Shown piece after piece: positions 1 to 6,176 of a stretch of DNA of 8,149 nt. A program made the position numbers and the translations under genes. The notes beneath the pieces are model-generated. The model did no database searches. It was not told where the DNA came from and worked only from the letters and a program-made list of their open reading frames with translations. Numbering within the stretch: position 1 is the stretch's first letter; the number at the start of each line of letters is the position of its first letter. The stretch lies in contig CAVSPO010000034.1 of the NCBI GenBank assembly GCA_963730005.1, positions 1 to 8,149 of the forward strand. The letters are read 5' to 3'. This DNA comes from CAVSPO01 sp963730005. Lineage in GTDB: Bacteria > Actinomycetota > Actinomycetes > Propionibacteriales > Propionibacteriaceae.

Positions 1-368
1 TCACCTGCTGGCCGGCCGGACCCCGCGACCACGGCTGGGTCAGGATCAGCCCGTCAGGCGGCTGCTCACCGGGGTGGGTGTCCATCCAGTGGCGCACGAC
101 GTAGGGAATGTCGGGGATCTTCTGCCCCACGATGAACCGCAGCCCCGCCCCGGACAGGGCGCGCAGGTTCCCATCCGACAGCATGCCCGCGTCGGCGACC
201 ACGGTCACCTCGGGGAGCTGATGGGCGGCCTGGAAGGCCTGGATCGACGGGATGATCGTGGTGGTCTCGGCGCGATTGCCCTCAAACGCTTCAACCATCA
301 GCGGGAACCCGCGCGCGTCGGTCAACAGGCCGATCGTGATCTGCGGCTCCAGGCGGCGTTCCTTGCTG
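1..368 (-). pseudogene. IS1634-family DDE transposase, internal fragment
   Basis: The minus strand reads NSKERRLEPQITIGLLTDA, then GFPLMVEAFEGNRAETTTI and PEVTVVADAGMLSDGN, ending IPYVVRHWMDTHPGEQ. This is the conserved central part of IS1634/IS1549-type transposases (DDE_Tnp_1, IS4 superfamily), which cut and rejoin their own IS ends. The Asp of VVADAGM (codon 193-191) fits the second catalytic Asp. The first Asp and N-terminus are missing upstream, and the Glu and C-terminus lie beyond the window edge. The frame is closed upstream by TAA at 397-395, inside the invading repeat array. No start codon survives, so this is a broken remnant. Family relatives normally have an aromatic residue before SKERR. 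That places the break just before the AGC codon (367-365), where the motif array of the neighbouring recombinase element starts. The family call is from remembered motifs, not a search. Confidence 0.85.
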
Positions 369-394
369 TTATGCCGACGTCGGCATAACAGCAA
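363..394. repeat. 32-bp perfect palindrome at the IS1634/recombinase-element junction
   Basis: Bases 363-378 are the exact reverse complement of 379-394, with no spacer. The inner 20 bp (369-388) are TTATGCCGACGTCGGCATAA, two head-to-head copies of the terminal motif found again at 395, 412 and 488. The outer 6 bp on each side (TTGCTG at 363-368, CAGCAA at 389-394) duplicate in inverted form the IS1634 coding sequence at the break. It could be an extra pair of recombinase-binding arms, or the scar of an aberrant insertion or excision. The palindrome is directly visible; its role is inference. Confidence 0.9.
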
Positions 395-488
395 TTATGC
401 CGAGGTCTCGCTTATGCCGACGTCCGGGTGGGCGGAGCGGTGTTTGTGCTGGTCAGCGGTCCGGGTGGGGGTCGCTGACGCGGCATAA
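395..488. repeat. Terminal motif array of the left RIT-type element (RIT1 end)
   Basis: Two direct copies, TTATGCCGAGG (395-405) and TTATGCCGACG (412-422), start exactly 17 bp apart. An inverted copy CGCGGCATAA lies at 479-488. The same plan occurs at 6177-6257, beside the first gene of the other recombinase cluster. Between the arms is an 11-bp direct repeat GTCCGGGTGGG (422-432 and 459-469). The array lies between the IS1634 fragment and the stop of the third recombinase, where the end of the element is expected. I infer these are recombinase-binding arms; binding is not shown. Confidence 0.7.
452..479 (-). terminator. Hairpin downstream of the third recombinase, possible terminator
   Basis: GTCAGCG (452-458) and CGCTGAC (473-479) form a 7-bp perfect stem with a 14-nt C-rich loop on the minus strand, about 27 nt past the stop of the third recombinase. 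There is no T-tract, so intrinsic termination is doubtful. The inverted repeat may instead belong to the recombinase-binding terminus. Confidence 0.2.
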
Positions 489-505
489 CCCTCGCGGTGG
501 GGGCG

Positions 506-1498
506 TCACAGTTGTTCGAGGAAGGCGATGAGGTCGTCCGCGGGACGGTAACGTCCGGGCTTAGTGCCGGACGCGGGGATTCGGGCGAGGGCTCTCAGCT
601 TGATGGTCATGTCCGCGTGCAGGTAGATGTGCGTGGTCGTTGCGCTTGCGTGACCGAGCCACAAGGCGATCACCGACGTGTCGACACCGGCCGCGAGCAG
701 CGTCATCGCTGCGGTGTGCCGCAGCGTGTGCGGTGTCACATGCTTGGACGCGATCGATGGGCAGACAAGGGCCGCAGTCACCGCGTGTTTGGTGACGAGC
801 CGTTGGACTGCATCGGCAGATAGCCGGGTTCCGCGGCGGGTCGGGAAAACCGGTCCGCTGGGCCCGGTTTGTGGCAGCCATTCATGCAGGACGGCCGCAG
901 TCTGCCGGGTCAAGGGGGTGACGCGCTCCTTCCGGCCCTTGCCCGTGGTGTGCACGGATGCGCCAGGCATGATGGCGGTGACGTCCTGGATGGTGAGCCC
1001 GGTCAACTCGGACAGCCGAAGACCGGTCTGCACGGCGGTAAGGAGCAGAGCGTGGTCACGGCGCCCATACCAAGTCGTGCGATCCGGCGCCGCGAGCAGG
1101 GCATCCGTTTCGGCGGCCGTCAGGAAGGACACCATGGCCCGGTCATGACGTCGTTGCGGGATCGCGAGCACCTGACTGGCAGTGTGAGCACGCTCCGGGA
1201 CGAGCGGGAGCGCGAAACGGTAGAAGGAGTGGATCGCGGCCAGGCGGGCGTTACGGGTCGCGGTGCTGTTGTGCCGGTCGCAGTCGAGGTGGGTGAGGAA
1301 CTCGCCGACGGTGACGGCGTCCAGGTCGTCGATCGTGAGCCGTGAGGGGGGCCTCTTCGTCTTCTGCGCGGCGAACAGCAGCAGGAGACGGATCGTGTCC
1401 CTGTACGCGGTGACCGTCTGTGGGCTGGCGCCCAACTGCCGACCCAGGCGCTCGGTGAAGAACCGTTGCAGCAGGAACGTCAGGGTCGGCTCACTTAT
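506..1498 (-). CDS. Tyrosine recombinase, third gene of trio (RitC/XerD-like), probable ATA start
   Basis: This is a site-specific recombinase that would cut and rejoin DNA through a 3'-phosphotyrosine. It is about 330 aa if counted from the ATA at 1498. An N-terminal SAM-like core-binding domain (about residues 5-110, including SPQTVTAYRDTIRLLL) is followed by the catalytic domain. Visible catalytic residues are R161 (TGLRLSEL), a lysine in the TTGKGRKERV hairpin, H257/R260/H261 (PHTLRH), H283 (WLGHAS) and Y292 (HIYLHAD); the active site looks complete. The gene overlaps the stop of the upstream recombinase: the junction reads TCATAAGTGAG, where a normal trio would have ATGA. One G-to-A change explains both the TAA stop upstream and the ATA here. 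A GAAGGA ribosome site lies 8 nt upstream. The same frame stays open to a GTG at 1621 inside the upstream gene, but that would add 41 residues of overlap translation. There is no nearby ATG, GTG or TTG, so expression is uncertain. Confidence 0.85.
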   Translation of the reverse strand: MSEPTLTFLLQRFFTERLGRQLGASPQTVTAYRDTIRLLLLFAAQKTKRPPSRLTIDDLDAVTVGEFLTHLDCDRHNSTATRNARLAAIHSFYRFALPLVPERAHTASQVLAIPQRRHDRAMVSFLTAAETDALLAAPDRTTWYGRRDHALLLTAVQTGLRLSELTGLTIQDVTAIMPGASVHTTGKGRKERVTPLTRQTAAVLHEWLPQTGPSGPVFPTRRGTRLSADAVQRLVTKHAVTAALVCPSIASKHVTPHTLRHTAAMTLLAAGVDTSVIALWLGHASATTTHIYLHADMTIKLRALARIPASGTKPGRYRPADDLIAFLEQL

Positions 1499-2235
1499 GA
1501 GGCCGGTCCTTCGCTCGGAGTGACCTGAGGGGCGTCGAGCCGGCCAGCGGCCAGCGCGAGCAGTTCGGGCACCGCGTGCAGGTACCAGTAGGTCGAGGCC
1601 GGGTCGACGTGGCCCAGCCACGTGGACAGCAGGGGAAGGCGTCCTTGCACGTCATGGCCGTCGCGGTACCAGTCGAGCATGGTGGTCACCGTGTAGGTGT
1701 GCCTCAGGTCATGGAGCCGGCGTGGCCTGTGGCCGGGGCGGATGGTGATCCCGGCTGCGGCCACGACCTGTTTGAAGGTGACGCCCAGACGGTCCGGGTC
1801 GAGCGCTGCCCGTCGGCTATTCACGAAGAAGGCCGGGCAGGCCCGCACTGTTCCTCCGACCCAGTCGTGGCGGACCTGCAGGTAGTGGCCCAGGACCGTC
1901 GTGGTGGTCGGGTGGAGGAACACAAGCCTGGACTTGCCGAACTTGGTGTCCAGAACCTGCACCACACCGTTGGCCAGGTCCACGTCGCCGACGGTCAGGT
2001 GGCAGGCCTCCCCGGGCCGCAGCCCTGTGGCGGCCAGCAGACCGATCAGCGTTCGCCAGGTCACCGCCCGGAACCGGGGGGACAAGCGATCGGTTCCGCC
2101 CAGGAGCGCGAGGACCTCAGCGTCGGTGAACACGTTCGGGTCCTTGGGTCGGTAACGCCGCCGGCAAATATCGTCGGGTGGCACTTCGGTGGCTGGGTCC
2201 AGCGCCTGTTGGTAGCGGGCGAAGATCCGCAGGGG
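1495..2235 (-). pseudogene. Tyrosine recombinase, second gene of trio (RitB-like), 5'-truncated
   Basis: About 246 codons remain, from LRIFARYQQALDP to the TAA at 1497-1495. The frame is closed upstream by a TGA (2241-2239) inside the IS256 inverted repeat, so the N-terminal core-binding domain is lost. The catalytic domain is complete by eye: Arg in TGLRPGEA, Lys in DTKFGKSR, RLHDLRHT, WLGHVDP and the nucleophile Tyr in ASTYWYLHA. A GTG at 2184 could start a 229-residue product, but without the N-terminal clamp it is unlikely to bind DNA normally. It overlaps the third recombinase by 4 bp (ATAA), the usual arrangement for translational coupling in these trios. Its resemblance to the second gene of the right-hand cluster is weak (I estimate about a quarter identity around the Arg box), so the two clusters appear to be different subfamilies. 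Confidence 0.85.
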
Positions 2236-2236
2236 G

Positions 2237-2257
2237 TGTCAGATGGTCTGTGGGTGA
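2237..2257 (+). repeat. IS256-family left inverted repeat
   Basis: TGTCAGATGGTCTGTGGGTGA matches the reverse complement of the right end at 17 of 21 positions. The exact outer base is uncertain by one or two nucleotides. Confidence 0.75.
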
Positions 2258-2272
2258 GGGGGAACTGATAGC

Positions 2273-2278
2273 AAGGAG
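2273..2278 (+). promoter_or_regulatory. Ribosome binding site of IS256 transposase
   Basis: AAGGAG stands 8 nt before the ATG at 2287 but only 2 nt before the GTG at 2281. This favours the ATG as the start. Confidence 0.7.
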
Positions 2279-2286
2279 CAGTGACC

Positions 2287-3669
2287 ATGACGATGAGCAA
2301 CACCGACCAGACCACGACGGGCCCGTTCGGGCTGTCGGCCGAGCCGCGCCCGTCGGCGCGGGAGGCGATCCAGGACATGTTGGATGCCGGCCTTTTGGAT
2401 GATTTGATGGGCCGGATCGATGACGGCACCCTGCAATTGACCGGCGACGGCGGATTTATCCCGGAAATGGTGAAGGCCGTCTTGGAGCGGGGCCTGAACG
2501 CGGAGCTGACCTCCCATTTGGGTTACGCCAAGGGCGACCCGGCCGGCCGCGTGCTGCCCAACTCCAGGAATGGCACGACACCGAAGACGGTGCATTCGGA
2601 GGTCGGGTCGATTCCGCTGGACATCCCGCGGGACCGCAACGCGTCGTTCGAGCCCAGGTTGGTGCCCAAGGGCGAGCGGCAGGTCGGCGGGCTGGCCGAC
2701 ATGATCGTCAGCCTGTATGCCGGCGGGATGACGGTCCGCGACATCCAGGCACACCTGGCCCGCACGATCGGCACCGAGTTGTCCCACGAGACGATCAGCA
2801 ACATCACCGACGCGGTCCTCGATGAGGTCAAGGCGTGGCAGTCCAGGCCGCTGGACCCGGTCTACCCGATCATCTACCTCGACGCGCTGGTGGTGAAGGT
2901 CCGCGACAGCCACCAGGTCCGCAACAAGGCCGCCCACATCGCGGTCGGGGTCGACCTCGACGGGGTGAAACACGTGCTCGGCATCTGGGTGCAGACCAGC
3001 GAGGGCGCGAAGTTCTGGGCCGGGGTGCTGGCCGAGCTCCGCAACCGCGGCATCCAAGACACCCTCATCGTGTGCTGTGACGGGCTGACCGGGTTCCCCG
3101 AGGCCATCGAGGCCACCTGGCCCCGCGCGATCGTCCAGACCTGCACGGTGCACCTGATCCGGGCATCGATGCGGTTCGTGTCCTACACCGACCGCAAGCG
3201 CGTGGCCGCCTCCCTGCGGCCGGTCTACACCGCGCCGACGGTGGAGGCCGCCGAGACCGCGCTGTTGGAGTTCGCCGCCAGCGACCTGGGCAAGAAGTAC
3301 CCCGCCACGGTGGCGACCTGGGAGAACGCGTGGGAACGGTTCATCCCGTTCCTCGAATTCCCACCCGAAGTCCGCAAGATCATCTACACCACGAATGCAA
3401 TCGAATCGCTGAACTACCAACTGCGCAAGATCATCAAGAACCGCGGCCACTTCCCCAACGATGACTCGGTGGTGAAACTGCTGTGGCTGGCGATCGGTGA
3501 CATCGAGGATAAACGCGCCCGTGCCCGCGCCAAGGAAGCCGGCAAGTCCAAGAACCAGCGCACCGCCCCCGGCTACCTCGTCGAGGGCAGCACCACCCAA
3601 GGCTGGAAAGCAGCCCTCGGAGCCCTCCTCATCGCCTTCCCCGGCCGACTCGACAACCACATCAACTGA
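2287..3669 (+). CDS. IS256-family (mutator type) DDE transposase
   Basis: This enzyme of 460 aa would excise and insert the surrounding IS; the length is normal for the family. The N-terminal half holds the DNA-binding region, including YAGGMTVRDIQAHL and a helix-turn-helix-like stretch after it. The catalytic core follows with D199 (IIYLDALVVKVRD), D265 (VCCDGLTGFPEAI) and a glutamate in the WENAWERF block (E346 or E350). The C-terminal signature TNAIESLNYQLRK and NRGHFPNDD is typical of Transposase_mut (PF00872). The frame is uninterrupted. I choose ATG 2287 over the upstream GTG 2281 because of ribosome-site spacing. Long opposite-strand open frames across this gene are coding shadows. No terminator is evident between the stop and the right inverted repeat. 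Confidence 0.95.
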   Translation: MTMSNTDQTTTGPFGLSAEPRPSAREAIQDMLDAGLLDDLMGRIDDGTLQLTGDGGFIPEMVKAVLERGLNAELTSHLGYAKGDPAGRVLPNSRNGTTPKTVHSEVGSIPLDIPRDRNASFEPRLVPKGERQVGGLADMIVSLYAGGMTVRDIQAHLARTIGTELSHETISNITDAVLDEVKAWQSRPLDPVYPIIYLDALVVKVRDSHQVRNKAAHIAVGVDLDGVKHVLGIWVQTSEGAKFWAGVLAELRNRGIQDTLIVCCDGLTGFPEAIEATWPRAIVQTCTVHLIRASMRFVSYTDRKRVAASLRPVYTAPTVEAAETALLEFAASDLGKKYPATVATWENAWERFIPFLEFPPEVRKIIYTTNAIESLNYQLRKIIKNRGHFPNDDSVVKLLWLAIGDIEDKRARARAKEAGKSKNQRTAPGYLVEGSTTQGWKAALGALLIAFPGRLDNHIN

Positions 3670-3685
3670 AAGTTAACGAACCCAT

Positions 3686-3706
3686 TCACACACAGACAAC
3701 TTGACA
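3686..3706 (-). repeat. IS256-family right inverted repeat
   Basis: Read on the minus strand, TGTCAAGTTGTCTGTGTGTG starts at 3706 and matches the left end with four mismatches. It begins about 16 nt after the transposase stop codon. Confidence 0.75.
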
Positions 3707-3811
3707 AGCTCCGCCGGCGACCACAAACGGCCCGTCACCACCATCCCGGGGCGTGACCTGCGACCCGAGGATGCCCTCAACCGGGACTTCTCCGCCGACC
3801 GTCCCAATCAG

Positions 3812-3829
3812 CGCTGGGTGGCCGATATC
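3812..3829 (+). other. Intron-binding sites IBS2 and IBS1 in the 5' exon
   Basis: CCGATATC (3822-3829) directly precedes the intron and is the exact complement of GATATCGG at 4085-4092. CGCTGG (3812-3817) is the complement of CCAGCG at 4036-4041. These pairings would position the 5' splice site and guide intron insertion into DNA. The pairings are visible in the sequence; their function follows from known group II chemistry. Confidence 0.75.
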
Positions 3830-4035
3830 GTGCGCCGTGAGGCGCTTGCGTTCCGAATGGGGGTGAGAGACCTTCATCGCTTGGCCGTCGTGGCGGCTGG
3901 GTAGGAGCTGGGGGCAGCCTGCCGGGCCGGGATGGGCCGGGTGGGTGGAAAGCGGCCCTGACAACGCCGGGACGTGCCAGCACTGTCAGATGGTGCGGGT
4001 CCGGCTAGCGAGACCGAGAGGCATACATGTAGGAA

Positions 4036-4041
4036 CCAGCG
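4036..4041 (+). ncRNA. Candidate exon-binding site EBS2
   Basis: CCAGCG pairs perfectly with CGCTGG at 3812-3817 in the 5' exon. It lies 44 nt upstream of EBS1, a plausible spacing for domain I. Six base pairs can occur by chance, so confidence is moderate. Confidence 0.55.
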
Positions 4042-4084
4042 TCTGAACGCTCCTCAAGACGAAACCACCGCCTCAAACCTGACG

Positions 4085-4092
4085 GATATCGG
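4085..4092 (+). ncRNA. Exon-binding site EBS1
   Basis: GATATCGG is complementary over 8 nt to the last eight bases of the 5' exon (3822-3829). It lies 255 nt into the intron, within domain I where EBS1 is expected. Confidence 0.75.
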
Positions 4093-4437
4093 GGCGGGTT
4101 GCACTGCGTACCCGGCCGGGCTTGTGGGCCTGGGTTGGGGAACTCCGAGGCTGAAGAATGTCGGCGGCCAGGAGGCCATGGTGAAAGCCCACGGCGTAAC
4201 CGTGGCGATGGTGCAGGGGCATAGCTGGGTGCCGATCCGGTCGATCGGAAGCAAGTGAACACGGGAACCGTCGCTGGTCCCGCCCGGGTCGGCTGGCCAC
4301 CAGCTAGGCCGGGACCGGGCAGGTGCATCGCCAACTGATGGGCAGCGGCGGGGCGGAGGGCTCGTAGTACTCCGAGGACGGGAAAGCCGTCCACATGGGG
4401 AAGGGGCCCAGTTGTGTGGAGCAGCACGGGAGTATGG

Positions 4438-4444
4438 AAAGGAG
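4438..4444 (+). promoter_or_regulatory. Ribosome binding site of intron-encoded protein
   Basis: AAAGGAG lies 8 nt before a GTG at 4453. An in-frame ATG at 4414 has no such site, so the GTG is preferred. Confidence 0.7.
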
Positions 4445-4452
4445 ACGCCGGG

Positions 4453-5880
4453 GTGAATACCCAGGCTACGGAGATGGGCGTCGATCAGGCGCTCGGCCGT
4501 GTACTTAGGATGCAAGCAAAGCTGCACCGTTGGGCGGTGACTGATCCGGGTCGCCGTTTTGATGATGTGTTCAACCTCGTTCATGATCCGGCGTTCCTTG
4601 CGTTGGCGTGGGACAGGGTCAGGTCGAACACGGGTGGCAGGACCGCCGGGGTCGACGGGCTACGGCCCAAGCAGATGCACGCCTGGCAGGTGAGGGACAT
4701 GCTCACCATGATCACCGACGGGCTGAAGGCTGGGGTGTACGAGCCGCGGCCGGTTCGAGCGGTTCAGATCCCCAAATCGAACGGCAAGGTCCGCCAACTC
4801 GGGATACCGACGGTGGCGGATCGGGTCGTTCAAGCTTCGTTGAAGCTGGTGCTGGAGCCGATCTTCGAGGCCGATTTCGACCCGGCGAGTTACGGGTTCC
4901 GCCCTTACCGGCGAGCGCAGGACGCGATCGCGGAGATCCACAAGTTCACCTCGAACCCCTCCGACTACGTGTGGGTGTTCGAGGCCGACATCAAGGCCTG
5001 TTTCGACAACATCGATCATGGGTTCCTGATGGAACGGCTGCGTGAACGGATCACCGACAAGCGGGTGCTGTGGCTGGTCAGGGCGTTCCTGAAAGCCGGG
5101 ATCATGGCCGAGGACCAGATCACCCGGGCCACCCGCACCGGCACCCCGCAGGGCGGCATCCTGTCGCCGCTGCTGGCCAACATCGCCCTGTCCGGGCTCG
5201 ACCGGCACTTCCGCGCCAAGTGGAACGGCTACGGCCCGGACTGGACGAGAGCGAAGCTGCGCCGCCAGGGCCAACCGCTGATGCGGCTGGTCAGGTACGC
5301 CGACGACTTCGTCGTCCTCGTCCACGGCGGCCGCGGTGATGCTGAAGCACTGTTCGACGAGGTCAGCGCGGTCCTCGCCCCGGCAGGGTTGACCCTGTCG
5401 GAAGAGAAGACCCGGATCGTGCACATCGATGAGGGTTTCGACTTCCTCGGCTGGCGCATCCAGCGCCGCGTCAAGAGAGGAACCCTCCGCAGGGTCGTGT
5501 ACACCTATCCATCGAAGAAGGCCCTCAACGCCATCATCGACAAGATCCGTGTCCTGACCCGACGTAACAGACATGCCACCCTGGCAGCCCTGCTCGCCTG
5601 GCTGAACCCGACGATCAAGGGCTGGTGCGGCTACTACCAGCACGGAGTGTCGAAAGCGACCTTCAAGTACGTCGACCACTACGCCTTCTGGCGGGTGATC
5701 GGCTGGCTGCTGAAACGACACCCCAAACTGAACAAGCACACCGTGACCAGGCGCTACGCGCCTGGCTGGCACATCGCCAGCCAGGGACGAGAACTGTTCC
5801 GGGCCCAGCAGGTCCCCGTGACCCGCTACCGATACCGGGGCAACCGAATCCCCACACCATGGGGCATGCCAACGGGCTGA
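4453..5880 (+). CDS. ltrA: Group II intron reverse transcriptase/maturase (LtrA-like, no endonuclease domain)
   Basis: This protein of 475 aa from GTG 4453 would bind the intron RNA, assist its folding and splicing, and copy it into DNA during retrohoming. RT blocks in order: NTGGRTAGVDGLRP (RT1 region), VFEADIKACFDNIDH with catalytic D179, GTPQGGILSPLLANI (residues 230-244), YADD at 282-285 with the two catalytic Asp, and EEKTRIVHIDEGFDFLGW. Domain X (maturase) follows, with NPTIKGWCGYY around residues 385-395. After domain X there is only a short basic tail ending RYRGNRIPTPWGMPTG. I see no Cys-pair HNH endonuclease, so insertion would have to prime differently from Ll.LtrB, for example from nascent strands at replication forks. 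The stop lies 11 nt before domain V, as usual. The frame is intact with no internal stops, so it may be active. Confidence 0.95.
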   Translation: MNTQATEMGVDQALGRVLRMQAKLHRWAVTDPGRRFDDVFNLVHDPAFLALAWDRVRSNTGGRTAGVDGLRPKQMHAWQVRDMLTMITDGLKAGVYEPRPVRAVQIPKSNGKVRQLGIPTVADRVVQASLKLVLEPIFEADFDPASYGFRPYRRAQDAIAEIHKFTSNPSDYVWVFEADIKACFDNIDHGFLMERLRERITDKRVLWLVRAFLKAGIMAEDQITRATRTGTPQGGILSPLLANIALSGLDRHFRAKWNGYGPDWTRAKLRRQGQPLMRLVRYADDFVVLVHGGRGDAEALFDEVSAVLAPAGLTLSEEKTRIVHIDEGFDFLGWRIQRRVKRGTLRRVVYTYPSKKALNAIIDKIRVLTRRNRHATLAALLAWLNPTIKGWCGYYQHGVSKATFKYVDHYAFWRVIGWLLKRHPKLNKHTVTRRYAPGWHIASQGRELFRAQQVPVTRYRYRGNRIPTPWGMPTG

Positions 5881-5891
5881 CACCCAACGGA

Positions 5892-5925
5892 GAGCCGGAT
5901 GCTCAGGAATGGGCACGTCCGGTTC
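5892..5925 (+). ncRNA. Group II intron domain V
   Basis: This is a 34-nt hairpin that starts GAGCCGG and ends CCGGTTC, with the catalytic AGC triad at 5893-5895. The distal stem GCTCA/TGGGC closes on a GGAA loop of GNRA type, and an unpaired bulge lies on the 3' side. Length, ends and loop match the canonical active-site domain of bacterial group II introns. This is the strongest single piece of evidence for the intron. Confidence 0.92.
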
Positions 5926-5927
5926 GG

Positions 5928-5988
5928 GAGGCGGCCAGCAGAAACCCACCAGCCGCGAGACTGGCAAGGCGCTGCTGGCCGACCTCAC
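5928..5988 (+). ncRNA. Group II intron domain VI with branch-point A
   Basis: GAGG (5928-5931) pairs with CCTC (5983-5986), and CGGCCAGCAG (5932-5941) pairs perfectly with CTGCTGGCCG (5972-5981). A5982 is the only unpaired base between the two helices and lies 7 nt before the 3' splice site after AC (5987-5988). This is the expected lariat branch adenosine. The branch geometry and the restored IS3 reading frame agree on the same 3' boundary. Confidence 0.85.
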
Positions 5989-6176
5989 ACCTACGTGCCC
6001 ACCTGGATCGGGTTCGTCTACGTCGCCTTCGTGCTCGACCTGTACTCCCGACGCATCGTGGGCTGGCGCGTGTCGTCATCGCTGCGGACCGAGCTGGCCC
6101 TCGACGCCCTCGAGCACGGCATCTGGACCCGCCAACACGAAGGACATGACCTCACCGGCATGATCCACCACAGCGA

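Larger units (their letters stand above)
395..2235 (-). mobile_element. RIT1: 5'-truncated tyrosine-recombinase-trio element
   Basis: This is a minus-strand unit made of two overlapping tyrosine recombinase genes (second and third of a presumed trio) followed by a repeat-rich terminus that interrupts an IS1634 gene. The layout matches the recombinase-in-trio (RIT) elements known from many bacteria: three adjacent, distinct tyrosine recombinases with translational overlaps, flanked by inverted repeats. The first gene and the 5' part of the second are missing, cut off at the left end of the IS256 element. The outer boundary may be 395 or 369, depending on whether the palindrome belongs to the element. 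Confidence 0.65.
2236..3706 (+). mobile_element. IS256-family insertion sequence, structurally intact
   Basis: The element is about 1.47 kb: a single full-length mutator-type transposase gene between imperfect inverted ends. The left end (2237-2257) and the reverse complement of 3686-3706 share TGTCA, then a two-base swap, then near-identical sequence around GTCTGTG and ending GTGA. IS256 elements usually duplicate 8-9 bp of target, but the flanks (TCCGCAGGGG on the left, AGCTCCGCCG on the right) do not match. Left of it lies a recombinase gene and right of it an IS3 transposase gene, so the junctions are not those of a simple insertion. Confidence 0.85.
3830..5988 (+). mobile_element. Group II intron, complete, with intron-encoded RT
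   Basis: This 2159-nt retroelement begins GTGCG (3830-3834) and ends with AC (5987-5988). It carries EBS2 and EBS1 in domain I, a reverse transcriptase/maturase gene in domain IV, a canonical 34-nt domain V and a domain VI with a bulged A seven positions from the 3' end. The RNA would self-splice as a lariat with help from its protein and move by reverse splicing into DNA. About 620 nt (3830-4452) before the coding region hold the ribozyme domains I-III; short open frames there are not genes. A small hairpin close to the 5' end (GCGCC-GTGA-GGCGC, 3832-3845) has a GNRA-type loop. The intron lies in sense orientation in an IS3 transposase gene. It is not directly downstream of a terminator, which argues against class C. 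I cannot assign a class with confidence. Confidence 0.92.
3707..6176 (+). pseudogene. IS3-family OrfB (rve) transposase fragment, split by a group II intron and truncated at both ends
   Basis: Two coding segments belong together. Segment one (3707-3829, 41 codons) ends NRDFSADRPNQRWVADI. Segment two (5989-6176) begins TYVPTWIGFVYVAFVLDLYS and ends GMIHHS plus GA of the next codon. Joined, they read WVADI-TYVPTW, the first DDE block of IS3-family OrfB integrase-core transposases; the second Asp would be the D of HHSD. The intron lies between codons (phase 0), so splicing restores the frame exactly. The 5' part of orfB and all of orfA are missing at the IS256 junction. The 3' part, with the catalytic Glu, is missing where the right-hand recombinase element begins. 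Reading through the recombinase terminus gives a chimeric tail to a TGA at 6228. Even when spliced this cannot make an active transposase. Confidence 0.88.

Noticed and set aside
363..488. Repeats near the left end as a CRISPR array
   Set aside because: Units are about 11 bp, in mixed orientation and unevenly spaced; this matches recombinase-binding arms, not CRISPR repeats and spacers.
2239..3660. Long open frame (473 codons) on the minus strand across the IS256 transposase
   Set aside because: It mirrors the codon pattern of the plus-strand transposase in a high-GC gene, has low-complexity Gly/Val/Asp/Arg composition and no recognisable motif.
3974..4258. Small plus-strand open frame in the intron 5' region
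   Set aside because: It lies inside the structured ribozyme domains I-III, covers EBS2 and EBS1, lacks a ribosome site and resembles no known protein.
4054..4584. Minus-strand frames over the intron 5' region
   Set aside because: They overlap the ribozyme and the RT start on the other strand and show no domain.
5780..5880. C-terminal HNH endonuclease domain on the intron RT
   Set aside because: The tail after domain X is short and basic, with no Cys pairs or HNH pattern.
4660..5988. Long minus-strand open frame (442 codons) opposite the intron RT
   Set aside because: It is antisense to a clear reverse transcriptase and domains V/VI; composition is that of a GC-rich shadow frame.
5900..5988. 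Frame at 5899-6228 beginning in domain V as a separate gene
   Set aside because: Its useful part is the IS3 second coding segment from 5989; the ATG lies in the domain V hairpin and belongs to the intron RNA.
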